From NCBI GenBank assembly GCA_963743035.1, contig CAVUOB010000018.1, positions 310,001 to 374,000 on the forward strand: a stretch of 64,000 bases of DNA. The letters run 5' to 3'. The notes beneath the pieces were generated by a model, which worked only from the letters and a program-made list of their open reading frames with translations, had not been told where the DNA came from and ran no database searches. The stretch is from PALSA-911 sp963743035. GTDB taxonomy: Bacteria > Pseudomonadota > Alphaproteobacteria > Acetobacterales > Acetobacteraceae. Positions 44,478-52,179 of the stretch are shown piece after piece (the first letter of the stretch is position 1; every line of letters starts with the position of its first letter). The position numbers and the translations under genes are program-made.

Positions 44478-44944
44478 AGCACAGCCCGTTCTCCCTCCCG
44501 CCCATCCGCGTCGCCGTCCTGGCGGGTTGCGCGCTGCTCTGGCCGGGCCTGTCGCAGGCGGCTTCGCCGACCTGGCTGCAATGCATCGGACTGGTCTATC
44601 AGGTTTCCCCCGATCATCCGGAAGGGGTGCGCCTGGACAAGCCCGACGGCAAGACCCGGATCCCCGACCTGTTCTTCATCGTCGACCGGGCCAAGGAGAC
44701 GCTGGCGCATTACCGGCCGGCGAGCAGGACCAGTGATCCCATCGCGGATGCCCGGTTCGGCAAGGACCGGATCGAGTTCCGCTATGCCGATCCGGCCGGT
44801 CCGCGTTCCGGCTGGATCGAGCGGAAGACGCTGAACTACCACCTCGACGACCGGGTCGAGGGCGCCACGAGCTGGATCTACGGCGAGGGCAATTGCGTGG
44901 TGGTGAAAAGGAAATCCCTCGCCGGCAACACCGCCAGCCGTTAG
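44474..44944 (+). CDS. Secreted hypothetical protein
   Basis: Not recognised. 156 residues from GTG 44474. A signal peptide is clear (VRVAV-type basic start, then LAGCALLWPGLSQAASP). The mature part has IDFRYADPAGPRSGWIERKTLNYHL-like beta-rich blocks (DRIEFRYADPAGPRSGWIER) and two Cys (LQCIGLVYQV and EGNCVVVKR) that could form a disulfide. It is coupled to the small membrane protein upstream and its stop overlaps the end of livF on the other strand (44941-44944). Confidence 0.62.
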   Translation: MKHSPFSLPPIRVAVLAGCALLWPGLSQAASPTWLQCIGLVYQVSPDHPEGVRLDKPDGKTRIPDLFFIVDRAKETLAHYRPASRTSDPIADARFGKDRIEFRYADPAGPRSGWIERKTLNYHLDDRVEGATSWIYGEGNCVVVKRKSLAGNTASR

Positions 44945-45651
44945 CCGCCCAGATACGCCGCCACCACCGCGGGATCATTGGCAACGATATCGGCCGGTCC
45001 ATGCGTCACGATCCGTCCGGTCTCCAGCACATACGCATAATCGGCCACATCCAGCGCGGCGGAGGCGTTCTGTTCCACCAGCAGGATGGTGATGCCCTCG
45101 CGCTTCAGATCGGCGATGATGGAAAAGATCTCTTCCACGAACAGCGGCGCCAGGCCCATGCTCGGCTCGTCCAGCAGCAGCAGTTTCGGCGCGCCCATCA
45201 GGGCGCGGCCGAGCGCCAGCATCTGCTGCTCGCCGCCCGACATCGATCCGGCGAGCTGATCCATCCGCTCGCGCAGCCGGGGGAAACGGGCCAGCACCGC
45301 TTCCTGGCGGCGGGCGATCTCGGCGCGGTCGGAAACCAGCCAGGCGCCGATGGCGAGGTTCTCCGCCACGGTCAGTTCGGCAAAAACCTGCCGCCCCTCC
45401 GGCACCTGCAACAGCCCGGCGGCGGCGATGCGGTGGGGGCGCTGGCCGGTGATGTCGGCCCCGTCTAGCCGCACCCGGCCGGCGCGCGGGCGCACCAGGC
45501 CGGACAGCGCGTGCATGGTCGTGGTCTTGCCCGCGCCGTTGGCGCCGATCAGGCAGACCACCTGTCCGGCGGCGACGCGGAGATCGATGCCGCGCAGCGC
45601 CTCGGTGCGGCCATAGGAGACGCTGAGGCCCTCGACCGACAGGCTGCTCAT
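44941..45651 (-). CDS. livF: Branched-chain amino acid ABC transporter ATPase LivF
   Basis: Nucleotide-binding subunit of a HAAT-type importer. Walker A GANGAGKTTTMHALSG, LivF-specific GLLQVPEGRQVFAELTVAENL, signature MSGGEQQMLALGRALM, Walker B LLLLDEPSMGLAP and VEQNASAALDVADYAYVLETG. 236 residues from ATG 45651. It is the last gene of the unit SBP-livH-livM-livG-livF on the minus strand. Confidence 0.93.
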   Translation of the reverse strand: MSSLSVEGLSVSYGRTEALRGIDLRVAAGQVVCLIGANGAGKTTTMHALSGLVRPRAGRVRLDGADITGQRPHRIAAAGLLQVPEGRQVFAELTVAENLAIGAWLVSDRAEIARRQEAVLARFPRLRERMDQLAGSMSGGEQQMLALGRALMGAPKLLLLDEPSMGLAPLFVEEIFSIIADLKREGITILLVEQNASAALDVADYAYVLETGRIVTHGPADIVANDPAVVAAYLGG

Positions 45652-45661
45652 GCGTCTATTC

Positions 45662-46471
45662 TCATCGGGGGGCACTCCGCCGCGCCAGCCGTTCGGCGAC
45701 CTTCTGGCCGAGATAGGCCTCGATCACGGTCGTCTCCTGGCGCACCTCGAGCGGGCTGCCCTCGAAGATCCGGCGGCCGAAATTGAGCACCGTGATCCGG
45801 TCCGACAGATCCATCACGAAGCCCATGTCGTGCTCGACCAGCAGCACCGTGGTGCCGGCGTCGCGGATGCGCCGCACCAGGGTTTTCAGGGCGTCGGTCT
45901 CGGCCGGGTTCATGCCCGCGGCCGGCTCGTCCAGCAGCAGCAGGCGGGGCGCGGAGGCCAGGGCGCGGGCGATCTCCAGCCGGCGCTGGTCGCCGTAGGG
46001 CAGGGCGGCGGCGCGGGTCTCGGCCTTGTCGGCCAGCCCGACCAGTTCCAGCACGTCGCGCGCGCGCGCCACCGCTTCGCGTTCCGCGCGGCGAAAGCCG
46101 GGCAGGCGCAGGACCACCGAGCCGAGCCTGGCGTGAAGGCGCGAATGCAGGCCGGTCAGCGCGTTCTCCAGCACCGTCATGGAGGCGAAGATGCGGATGT
46201 TCTGGAACGTCCGCGCCATGCCAAGCCCGGCGCGGCGATGCACGGCCAGGTTGGTGATGTCCTGGCCGGCGAAGCGGATGGTCCCGCCGCTCGGCGTCAC
46301 CAGCCCGGAGATCAGGTTGAACAGCGTCGTCTTGCCGGCGCCGTTCGGCCCGATCACGGCGTGGATGGAACCCTCGGCCACCGACAGGTCGACCGCGTCC
46401 ACGGCGGTGAGGCCGGCGAAGCGGCGGGTCAGGCCCCCTGTTTCCAGTAGGGCTGTCTCCAACAGGATCAT
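45662..46471 (-). CDS. livG: Branched-chain amino acid ABC transporter ATPase LivG
   Basis: Second ATPase of the importer. 269 residues from ATG 46471: Walker A GPNGAGKTTLFNLISG, GMARTFQNIRIFASMTVLENAL (LivG-type Q-loop), signature-region LPYGDQRRLEIARALA, Walker B LLLLDEPAAGMNPAE and LLVEHDMGFVMDLSDRITVLNFG. Its ATG overlaps the livM stop (46468-46471). Confidence 0.93.
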   Translation of the reverse strand: MILLETALLETGGLTRRFAGLTAVDAVDLSVAEGSIHAVIGPNGAGKTTLFNLISGLVTPSGGTIRFAGQDITNLAVHRRAGLGMARTFQNIRIFASMTVLENALTGLHSRLHARLGSVVLRLPGFRRAEREAVARARDVLELVGLADKAETRAAALPYGDQRRLEIARALASAPRLLLLDEPAAGMNPAETDALKTLVRRIRDAGTTVLLVEHDMGFVMDLSDRITVLNFGRRIFEGSPLEVRQETTVIEAYLGQKVAERLARRSAPR

Positions 46472-47310
46472 GCGGCGCGCCGGCGCATGCGCCAGGCCAG
46501 CAGGCCGTTCGGCAGGAACAGCACGGCCAGCACGATGATCACGCCGTTGAACACCAGCCGCAGGTCGGAGAAGCCGCGCAGCAATTCGGGCAGCAGCGTC
46601 AGGATCCATGCCCCCGCCACCGGCGCCAGCGGCGTGCCGATCCCGCCCAGCAGCGCGAAGGACAGGATCGTCACCGCCGGCTCGAAGCCGTATTCGTTGG
46701 GGCCGATGAAGCTCGACACATGCGCGCTCAACGCCCCCGCGAGCCCGGCCAGCACGGCGGAGGCCAGCAGCGCGCCCATGCGGTAGGCGCCGATATTGAT
46801 GCCCATCATCTGCGCCGCGTTCTCGTCCTCGCGCAGCGCCTCCATGGCCCGTCCGATGCCGCTCCGCCCGACCCGCCACAGGATCAGCAGGGCGGCCGCG
46901 AGCAGGCCGTAGATCATCCAGAAATTCGCCCGCTCCGGAATGCCGGACAGCCCGAGCGCGCCGCCGACATAGTCGACGTTCAGATAGGCCGCCCGCAGCA
47001 CCTCGCCGAGGCCGATCGTCGCGATCGCCAGATAGACGCCCGACAGCCGCAAGGTCGGCACGCCGATCGCCAGCGCGAAAATCACCGGCACGATGCAGGA
47101 TGCCGGCAGCACCAGCAGGAAGGGCAGCTTCAGCTTCAGCGTCATCAGCGCCGAGGAATACGCGCCCAGGCCCATGAAGGCGGCCTGGCCGAGCGAAAGC
47201 TGACCGACCGCGAGCACCACATACATCGACAGCGCCAGCAGCCCGTTGATGCCGAGCGCATGCACCACGTTCTGATAGGTCCAGAGGAAATCATCCAGCC
47301 ACGCCGGCAT
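46468..47310 (-). CDS. livM: Branched-chain amino acid ABC transporter permease LivM
   Basis: Inner-membrane permease of 280 residues with 8-9 hydrophobic helices. Family blocks: LALSMYVVLAVGQLSLGQAAFMGLGAYSSAL, GVYLAIATIGLGEVLRAAYLN and the EAA-like loop GRAMEALREDENAAQMMGINI. It precedes livG with a 4-bp overlap and follows livH with a 3-bp gap. Confidence 0.92.
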   Translation of the reverse strand: MPAWLDDFLWTYQNVVHALGINGLLALSMYVVLAVGQLSLGQAAFMGLGAYSSALMTLKLKLPFLLVLPASCIVPVIFALAIGVPTLRLSGVYLAIATIGLGEVLRAAYLNVDYVGGALGLSGIPERANFWMIYGLLAAALLILWRVGRSGIGRAMEALREDENAAQMMGINIGAYRMGALLASAVLAGLAGALSAHVSSFIGPNEYGFEPAVTILSFALLGGIGTPLAPVAGAWILTLLPELLRGFSDLRLVFNGVIIVLAVLFLPNGLLAWRMRRRAA

Positions 47311-47313
47311 CGC

Positions 47314-48195
47314 TCAGGCCCGCCGCACGACGGCACGGCCGAACAGGCCGGAGGGACGGGTCCACAGCACCAGCACCAGGATGGCGAAGGCCACTGCCTC
47401 CTTCAGGCCGGAGGCGACATAGCCGGCGGTCAGCACCTCGATCACGCCGAGCAGCAGCCCGGCGATCAGCGCGCCGCGGATGTCGCCGAGGCCGCCGACG
47501 ATGATGACGACGAAGCCGCGCAGCATCATCGCCTCGCCCATATAGGGCTGGATGGCGTTGAAGTTCAGGCCGATCAGCACGCCGCCGGCGCCGGCCAGGC
47601 AGCCGGACAGGAACGACACCAGCGCCGCGATCCGCGCGGTGTCGATGCCCATCAGCCCGGCGGTGTCCGGCCGCTCCGCCATCGCGCGGATGGCCAGGCC
47701 CAGCCTCGTGCCGCGGATCAGCAGCAGCAGGGCGGCCACCAGCACCGCCGTCGTGCCCAGGATCAGCAATTGCGCCTGGGTGATCCGCAGCCCCGCCACC
47801 ACCAGCGCGTCGGACCCCAGCAGCCCGGGCGGCAGACGCTGGATGTCCGGCCCCAGGACGGACGTCATCGCCGCATACAGCGCCAGCACGGCGCCGAGCG
47901 TGACCATCAGGGAGGCCAGTTCCGGCGCGCCGCGCCGGCGCAGCCGTGTCAGCAGCAGCCAGTCCAGCGCGACCGCCAGCAGACCCGTGCCGACCGCGGC
48001 CAGTGCCAGCGCGGCCCAGATCCCCAGCCCGCCCAGGCGCGTCAGGTACAGCGCCATGAACGCGCCGGCGGAGAAATAGAAGCCGTAGGTGAGATTGATC
48101 ACCCGCAGCACGCCGAACATCAGCGTGAAGCCGAGCGCGAACAACGCATAGGTCGCGCCCAGCAGCACGCCGTTGGTGAGCTGTTGGGCTAGCAA
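47314..48195 (-). CDS. livH: Branched-chain amino acid ABC transporter permease LivH
   Basis: Permease of about 293 residues: LTNGVLLGATYALFALGFTLMFGVLRVINLTYGFYFSAGAFMAL at the start, loop GLAIRAMAERPDTAGLMGIDTARI, and GFVVIIVGGLGDIRGALIAGLLLGVIEVL. The start is uncertain: a TTG at 48195 lies next to repeat copy D, and upstream open sequence is repeat translation. The repeat may have replaced the normal leader. Confidence 0.9.
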   Translation of the reverse strand: MLAQQLTNGVLLGATYALFALGFTLMFGVLRVINLTYGFYFSAGAFMALYLTRLGGLGIWAALALAAVGTGLLAVALDWLLLTRLRRRGAPELASLMVTLGAVLALYAAMTSVLGPDIQRLPPGLLGSDALVVAGLRITQAQLLILGTTAVLVAALLLLIRGTRLGLAIRAMAERPDTAGLMGIDTARIAALVSFLSGCLAGAGGVLIGLNFNAIQPYMGEAMMLRGFVVIIVGGLGDIRGALIAGLLLGVIEVLTAGYVASGLKEAVAFAILVLVLWTRPSGLFGRAVVRRA

Positions 48196-48199
48196 GGAA

Positions 48200-48398
48200 G
48201 CAAGGCGAGGGGCTCCGCCCCCTCGACCCCCGCCAGAGGGCGGAGCCTCTGGACACCGGGTCTGTATTCTAAGGAAATGGGCGGGCGACGGTCGTGCTGG
48301 TTGCGAGGTTGTCGCCCGCCCATTTCCTTGAATACGTCTGGGGTTTCCAAAGGGCTCGGCCCTTTGGCGGGGTCCAGGGGCAGCGCCCCTGGCCTTGC
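48200..48398. repeat. Nested inverted-repeat element, copy D (variant core)
   Basis: A 199-bp element between the solute-binding protein gene and livH. The outer ends GCAAGGCGAGGGG and CCCCTGGCCTTGC match the family. The core is different: a 19-bp inverted repeat AAGGAAATGGGCGGGCGAC (48271-48289) with its complement at 48311-48329. It sits inside an apparent operon, so it could differentially protect or attenuate the binding-protein mRNA. Confidence 0.85.
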
Positions 48399-48418
48399 TC
48401 ACTTCCTTGCCCACGGCC

Positions 48419-49543
48419 CTACCGAGCGATGCCGAATTTGCCGCCCTGCATCTCGAGCACCACGACGCCCTCGGCGGAGGCCGGGTCGCGGCCGGCGGTG
48501 AAGGTGAAGGGGCCCATCACGCCGGAATAATTCGTCTTGGCCAGCGCGGTGCGGATCTTCTCGGGGTCGGCCGCGCCGGCGTGGTCGATGGCGGCGGCGG
48601 CGACGAACATCGTGTCATAGGCCTGGGCGGCGAACTGGTCCGGCGCCTTGCCGTATTTGGCCTGGAAGGCGGCGACGAATTTCTCGTTGGCCGGCTCCGG
48701 CTTGGCGATGAACCAGGGGCTGCCGACGATCATGCCGTCCGCCGCGGCGCCGGCGATCTCGCCGAGCTTGGGGGAGTTGGAGCCGTTGCCGCCGATGAAC
48801 TGGGTCTCCTTGCCGAAGCCGAGCTGGCGGGCCTGCAGCAGCACGCCGGAGACCGGCTCCACCAGCGCGGAGATGCCGATGGCATCCGGCTTCAGCCCCT
48901 TGATCTTGGTGAGCTGGGCGGAGAAATCCTGGTCCTTGCCGCCGAAGCTCTCGATGGCGACGATCTTCAGCCCGAGCTTCTCGGCCGCGGCCTTCATCGT
49001 GTCGAAGCCGGATTTCGAGAATGCGTCGTCATTGGCGTACATCAGCGCGATCGTCTTCACGCCGCGGCTCTGGGCCTTCTTCAGCGTGACCGGGATCACG
49101 TCCGACTCCGGCAGGGAGGTGCGGAAGATGTAGGGGCCGATATCGGTGATGCCGATGGCGGTGGTGGAGGTGCCGATGGTCGGGATCTTGCGCTCGTTGG
49201 TCACCGGGCCGACGGCGAACATCTCGTTGGACAGGGTCGGGCCGATGATCAGCACCACCTTGTCGCGCCCGATCAGCTTGCGCGCCGCGTTGATCGCCTG
49301 GTCCTTGTTGCCGGCGCTGTCTTCCACCGTCAGGGAGATCTTCTGGCCGCCGAGCACGCCCTTCTTGTTGATTTCGTCGAGTGCCAGTTCGAGTCCGGCC
49401 TTGATGGCGGTGCCGTAGGCCGCGTTGGGGCCGCTCAGGATCTCGATCGCGCCGACCGGCACATCCGCGCGGGCGGCGGCGGCGGGAAGGGTCATGGCGG
49501 CGAGTAGTGCCGCTGCGCCTGCGGTGAAATGACGCCTGATCAC
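48419..49543 (-). CDS. Branched-chain amino acid ABC transporter substrate-binding protein
   Basis: Periplasmic binding protein of 374 residues. GTG 49543 is chosen because GGAGG lies 8 bases upstream; a signal peptide follows (RRHFTAGAAALLAAMTLPAAAARA). Peripla_BP_6 fold blocks: EILSGPNAAYGTAIKAGLELALDEINKKGVLGGQ, IIGPTLSNEMFAVGPV and GTSTTAIGITDIGPYIFRT. It heads the liv cluster; the ligand may be a branched-chain amino acid or another small amide or acid. Confidence 0.9.
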   Translation of the reverse strand: MIRRHFTAGAAALLAAMTLPAAAARADVPVGAIEILSGPNAAYGTAIKAGLELALDEINKKGVLGGQKISLTVEDSAGNKDQAINAARKLIGRDKVVLIIGPTLSNEMFAVGPVTNERKIPTIGTSTTAIGITDIGPYIFRTSLPESDVIPVTLKKAQSRGVKTIALMYANDDAFSKSGFDTMKAAAEKLGLKIVAIESFGGKDQDFSAQLTKIKGLKPDAIGISALVEPVSGVLLQARQLGFGKETQFIGGNGSNSPKLGEIAGAAADGMIVGSPWFIAKPEPANEKFVAAFQAKYGKAPDQFAAQAYDTMFVAAAAIDHAGAADPEKIRTALAKTNYSGVMGPFTFTAGRDPASAEGVVVLEMQGGKFGIAR

Positions 49544-49836
49544 GGTGTTGTCCTCCACTGAGAATTGAGCCATCGAGAACCAGGCATTGGCCCAGCGCGC
49601 CGGAACCTACCCCAAAAGATCCCGCTGGCAATGCGCCTGTTGCCGCGAAACGGTCATCGGGGTCATGGGCGGCCCGGTTCCGCCGGCCGGACAGGCCGCG
49701 GCGGCGGGCCGGCAACCGGCAGAATCCGGCGGCTGGCAGCGCAAATTCGCGCTGGACCGGCGCGCCGGATAGCGGCAGGATTGTCCTGCGACCATCCGGG
49801 GGCGTCTCTGTTCAGCATGCTCGGCACCATCGGCTC

Positions 49837-50127
49837 ATGAACCAGGTTGTCATGCTCGCCCCGATGCGCACCAGCGACAATTCGCTCTGGGCGGTGGTCG
49901 CATCCGTGGGTCGCAAGCATCGCGTCGCCGATATCTACCCCAACCGCAACGCCGCCCTGGCGGACCGCGCCTGGCGCGAGCAGCAGGTCAGCGAATATGC
50001 CGGCTTCCTGCGCAATTGCCGCCAGCCGGTGCCTTGCTACAGCGTGGCGCCGGTGAGGCGGGCCGATCTGCCGAAGGGCTGGAAGCCATTGCCCGCCCTG
50101 GGGTTCCTGCGCGGCCAATTCATCTGA
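49837..50127 (+). CDS. Small hypothetical protein
   Basis: Not recognised. 96 residues from ATG 49837, soluble and basic, with SLWAVVASVGRKHRVADIYPNRNAALADRAWREQQVSEYAGFLR. The pattern of a short beta-rich start then a helix suggests a DUF2188-like small fold, but that is only a guess. Codon use is like the neighbours. It is divergent from the solute-binding protein across 293 bp in which I see nothing specific. Confidence 0.5.
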   Translation: MNQVVMLAPMRTSDNSLWAVVASVGRKHRVADIYPNRNAALADRAWREQQVSEYAGFLRNCRQPVPCYSVAPVRRADLPKGWKPLPALGFLRGQFI

Positions 50128-50431
50128 TCGCGGGCTAACCTGACCCGTTGGGCCGGACGCGGCCCCAAAGCGCTTCGCGCTTCGTATGAATTTTGACACC
50201 ATGCGCACACAATGGCCTCTACAGCGATACCTCAGGGCAATTCCTCGATAAATCTGCTTCTAAACCAGGGCGCATGACTCATTCCGTCCGAATTCGTCCA
50301 AAATTGGTAAAAAATTTCGTAATGGGTCATTTTTTGTCTTGAGTGACCAATGCTCACCCGTTATGGATCAGGGGCTCGATGACGGTCCGGCTCGCCGAGG
50401 GACGGCCGTCCATTTCAGGAAGGAGCCATCC
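50128..50431. other. AT-rich intergenic stretch upstream of the PEP-CTERM gene
   Basis: A gap of 304 bp whose second half (about 50270-50345) is clearly AT-richer than the window, with AAATTGGTAAAAAATTTCG and TCATTTTTTGTCTTGAG. A short dyad GGTCA (50325-50329) and TGACC (50344-50348) flanks the T-run. It probably contains the promoter of the gene at 50432; no RNA gene is recognised. Confidence 0.5.
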
Positions 50432-51199
50432 ATGCGGGTCACGCATCGTTTCGCATTCCGGGGTCTGGTGATTGCCGCCCTGCTCGCCGGCGGGACCTAT
50501 GCCGCCGCCCCGGCCCAGGCCAGCAGCCTCACCGCCACCTATTTCGACCTGACCCAGTTCAACCCGGACGTGGCGAAGGACATTCCCGGCGTGACGCTCG
50601 GACTGGTCGACCCGACGCTCGACGTGAACGGCATGCCCGTCGTCTCGGCGGCCTCGCTCGCCTATCCGATCGCGTCATCGAACCATCTGCAGGACACGTC
50701 GCCCTCCGGCGAGTTGTTGTGGTGGACACCGCATAGCTCCGGCGGCAATCCACTGGTCGTGCTGGATGGCCGCGCGGCGGGGCCGGTGAGCATTCCGTTC
50801 AACGAGACGTCGAACCTGTATCCTTTCGGGGCAGGGTCCGACGGCGGCGCAAACGGCTACCTGGCGATCCATCTCGCCGGCAGCTTCGACGCGCCGGCCG
50901 GCGGTTCCGTCACGTTCAACCTCGGGTCCGATGACGATGCTTGGGTGTTCGTCAACGGCCAGCTCGTGGTCGACAACGGCGGCGTGCATGCGCTGGCGGT
51001 CGCGCCGACCACCGTTTCCTCCCTGCTGGTGGGAACCAACACCATCGACGTATTCTTCGTCGACCGTCACGACGTGCAGTCGGGGCTGTATTTCGATGCA
51101 AGCCTGAACCTCAACCCGGTTCCCGAGCCGGCCGGTTTTGCCTTGCTGGGTGCGGGCCTTGTCGGCCTGGCCGCGGTGCGGCGGCGCGGCGCGGCGTAA
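50432..51199 (+). CDS. PEP-CTERM protein with a fibro-slime/PA14-like domain
   Basis: Exported surface protein of 255 residues from ATG 50432 (AGGAAGGAG upstream). Signal peptide: FRGLVIAALLAGGTYAAAPAQA. The domain has TATYFDLTQFNPDVA at its start and FNLGSDDDAWVFVNGQLVVDNGGVH, then NTIDVFFVDRHDVQSGLYF, the fibro-slime (TIGR02148) pattern, a possible carbohydrate-binding module. The end, VPEPAGFALLGAGLVGLAAVRRR, is a PEP-CTERM sorting signal, so an exosortase should exist elsewhere in the genome. Confidence 0.85.
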   Translation: MRVTHRFAFRGLVIAALLAGGTYAAAPAQASSLTATYFDLTQFNPDVAKDIPGVTLGLVDPTLDVNGMPVVSAASLAYPIASSNHLQDTSPSGELLWWTPHSSGGNPLVVLDGRAAGPVSIPFNETSNLYPFGAGSDGGANGYLAIHLAGSFDAPAGGSVTFNLGSDDDAWVFVNGQLVVDNGGVHALAVAPTTVSSLLVGTNTIDVFFVDRHDVQSGLYFDASLNLNPVPEPAGFALLGAGLVGLAAVRRRGAA

Positions 51200-51282
51200 G
51201 CCGATCCGTCACGGCGCGAATGCCTTCGGGGCGGCATCTTCGGGTGCCGCCCATTTGCTTGTATCCGGCGGTTATTCCCGGG

Positions 51283-52155
51283 TCAGTCCAGCGAACTGCT
51301 GAAGAACGCCCGCAGATGCAGCAGCAGTTCTTCCGGCTGCTCCTCCGGCATCCAATGGCCGCAATTGTCGATCACGCCGCCGCGCACGTCGGTCGCTATC
51401 CGCTGCAGCGACTCGACGACCTCCATCCGCCGTCCCCAGGCATTGTTGCCGCCGAGCGCCAGCACCGGCATCGGCAGCTTGAAGTTCTGGCTGATCGCCT
51501 GGTTGTCGGCGATGTCACGGGCAATATTGCGGTAATAGGCGAAGCCCGCCCGCAGGGCGCCGGGCTGGCGGTAGGTGCGCAGGTATTCGGCGATGTCCTC
51601 GTCCGCGATCACGTTCGGGTGGTGGCCGTAATTGCGGTAGAACCAGCCAAAATAGATCTCCTCCCGCCCGGCCACCAGGGCTTCCGGCAGGTCGGGGGTC
51701 TGGTGGAACGCATGGTGCCAGCGCCTTCCGCCCTGGCTGATATTGGCGCTGCCGTCGCCGGGGATCGCCACGTCCAGGATCACCAGCTTGCGCACCGCCG
51801 CCGGATGCGCGGCGGCGATGGCATAGGCGGTCGGCCCGCCCCAGTCATGCCCGACCAGATAGAACGCCTCGATCCCCAGATGGTCGTGCACCAGGCGCCA
51901 GATGTCGTTGCCGACGGTCTTCTTGTCGTAGCCGTCGGCCGGGCGTGAGGAATCGCCGAGGCCGCGCAGATCCGGCGCGATGACCCGGTGGTTGCGCGCC
52001 AGCTCCGGGATGATGTGGCGCCATTCGTACCAGGTCTGCGGCCAGCCATGCAGCAGCACAACCGGGAAGCCCTGGCCGGCGGTGACGTAATGCAGCCGGA
52101 CATCGCCGAGATCGGCGTGGTGATGGTGGAAGATGGTGTTTGTTGGGGCGTTCAT
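51283..52155 (-). CDS. Epoxide hydrolase/haloacetate dehalogenase-like alpha/beta hydrolase
   Basis: A 290-residue alpha/beta hydrolase with an Asp nucleophile: VVLLHGWPQTWYEWR (HGWP oxyanion block), GHDWGGPTA (Asp104), and the catalytic His in VIDNCGHWMPEEQPEEL. The cap contains Tyr residues (FGWFYRNYG, FAYYRNIARD) of the kind that activate epoxides. An epoxide hydrolase is more likely than a dehalogenase, but the substrate is open. It is 24 bp after the MmgE/PrpD gene on the same strand. Confidence 0.85.
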   Translation of the reverse strand: MNAPTNTIFHHHHADLGDVRLHYVTAGQGFPVVLLHGWPQTWYEWRHIIPELARNHRVIAPDLRGLGDSSRPADGYDKKTVGNDIWRLVHDHLGIEAFYLVGHDWGGPTAYAIAAAHPAAVRKLVILDVAIPGDGSANISQGGRRWHHAFHQTPDLPEALVAGREEIYFGWFYRNYGHHPNVIADEDIAEYLRTYRQPGALRAGFAYYRNIARDIADNQAISQNFKLPMPVLALGGNNAWGRRMEVVESLQRIATDVRGGVIDNCGHWMPEEQPEELLLHLRAFFSSSLD

Positions 52156-52179
52156 CGGGGCGTTCGTCCCGGTTCGGTT

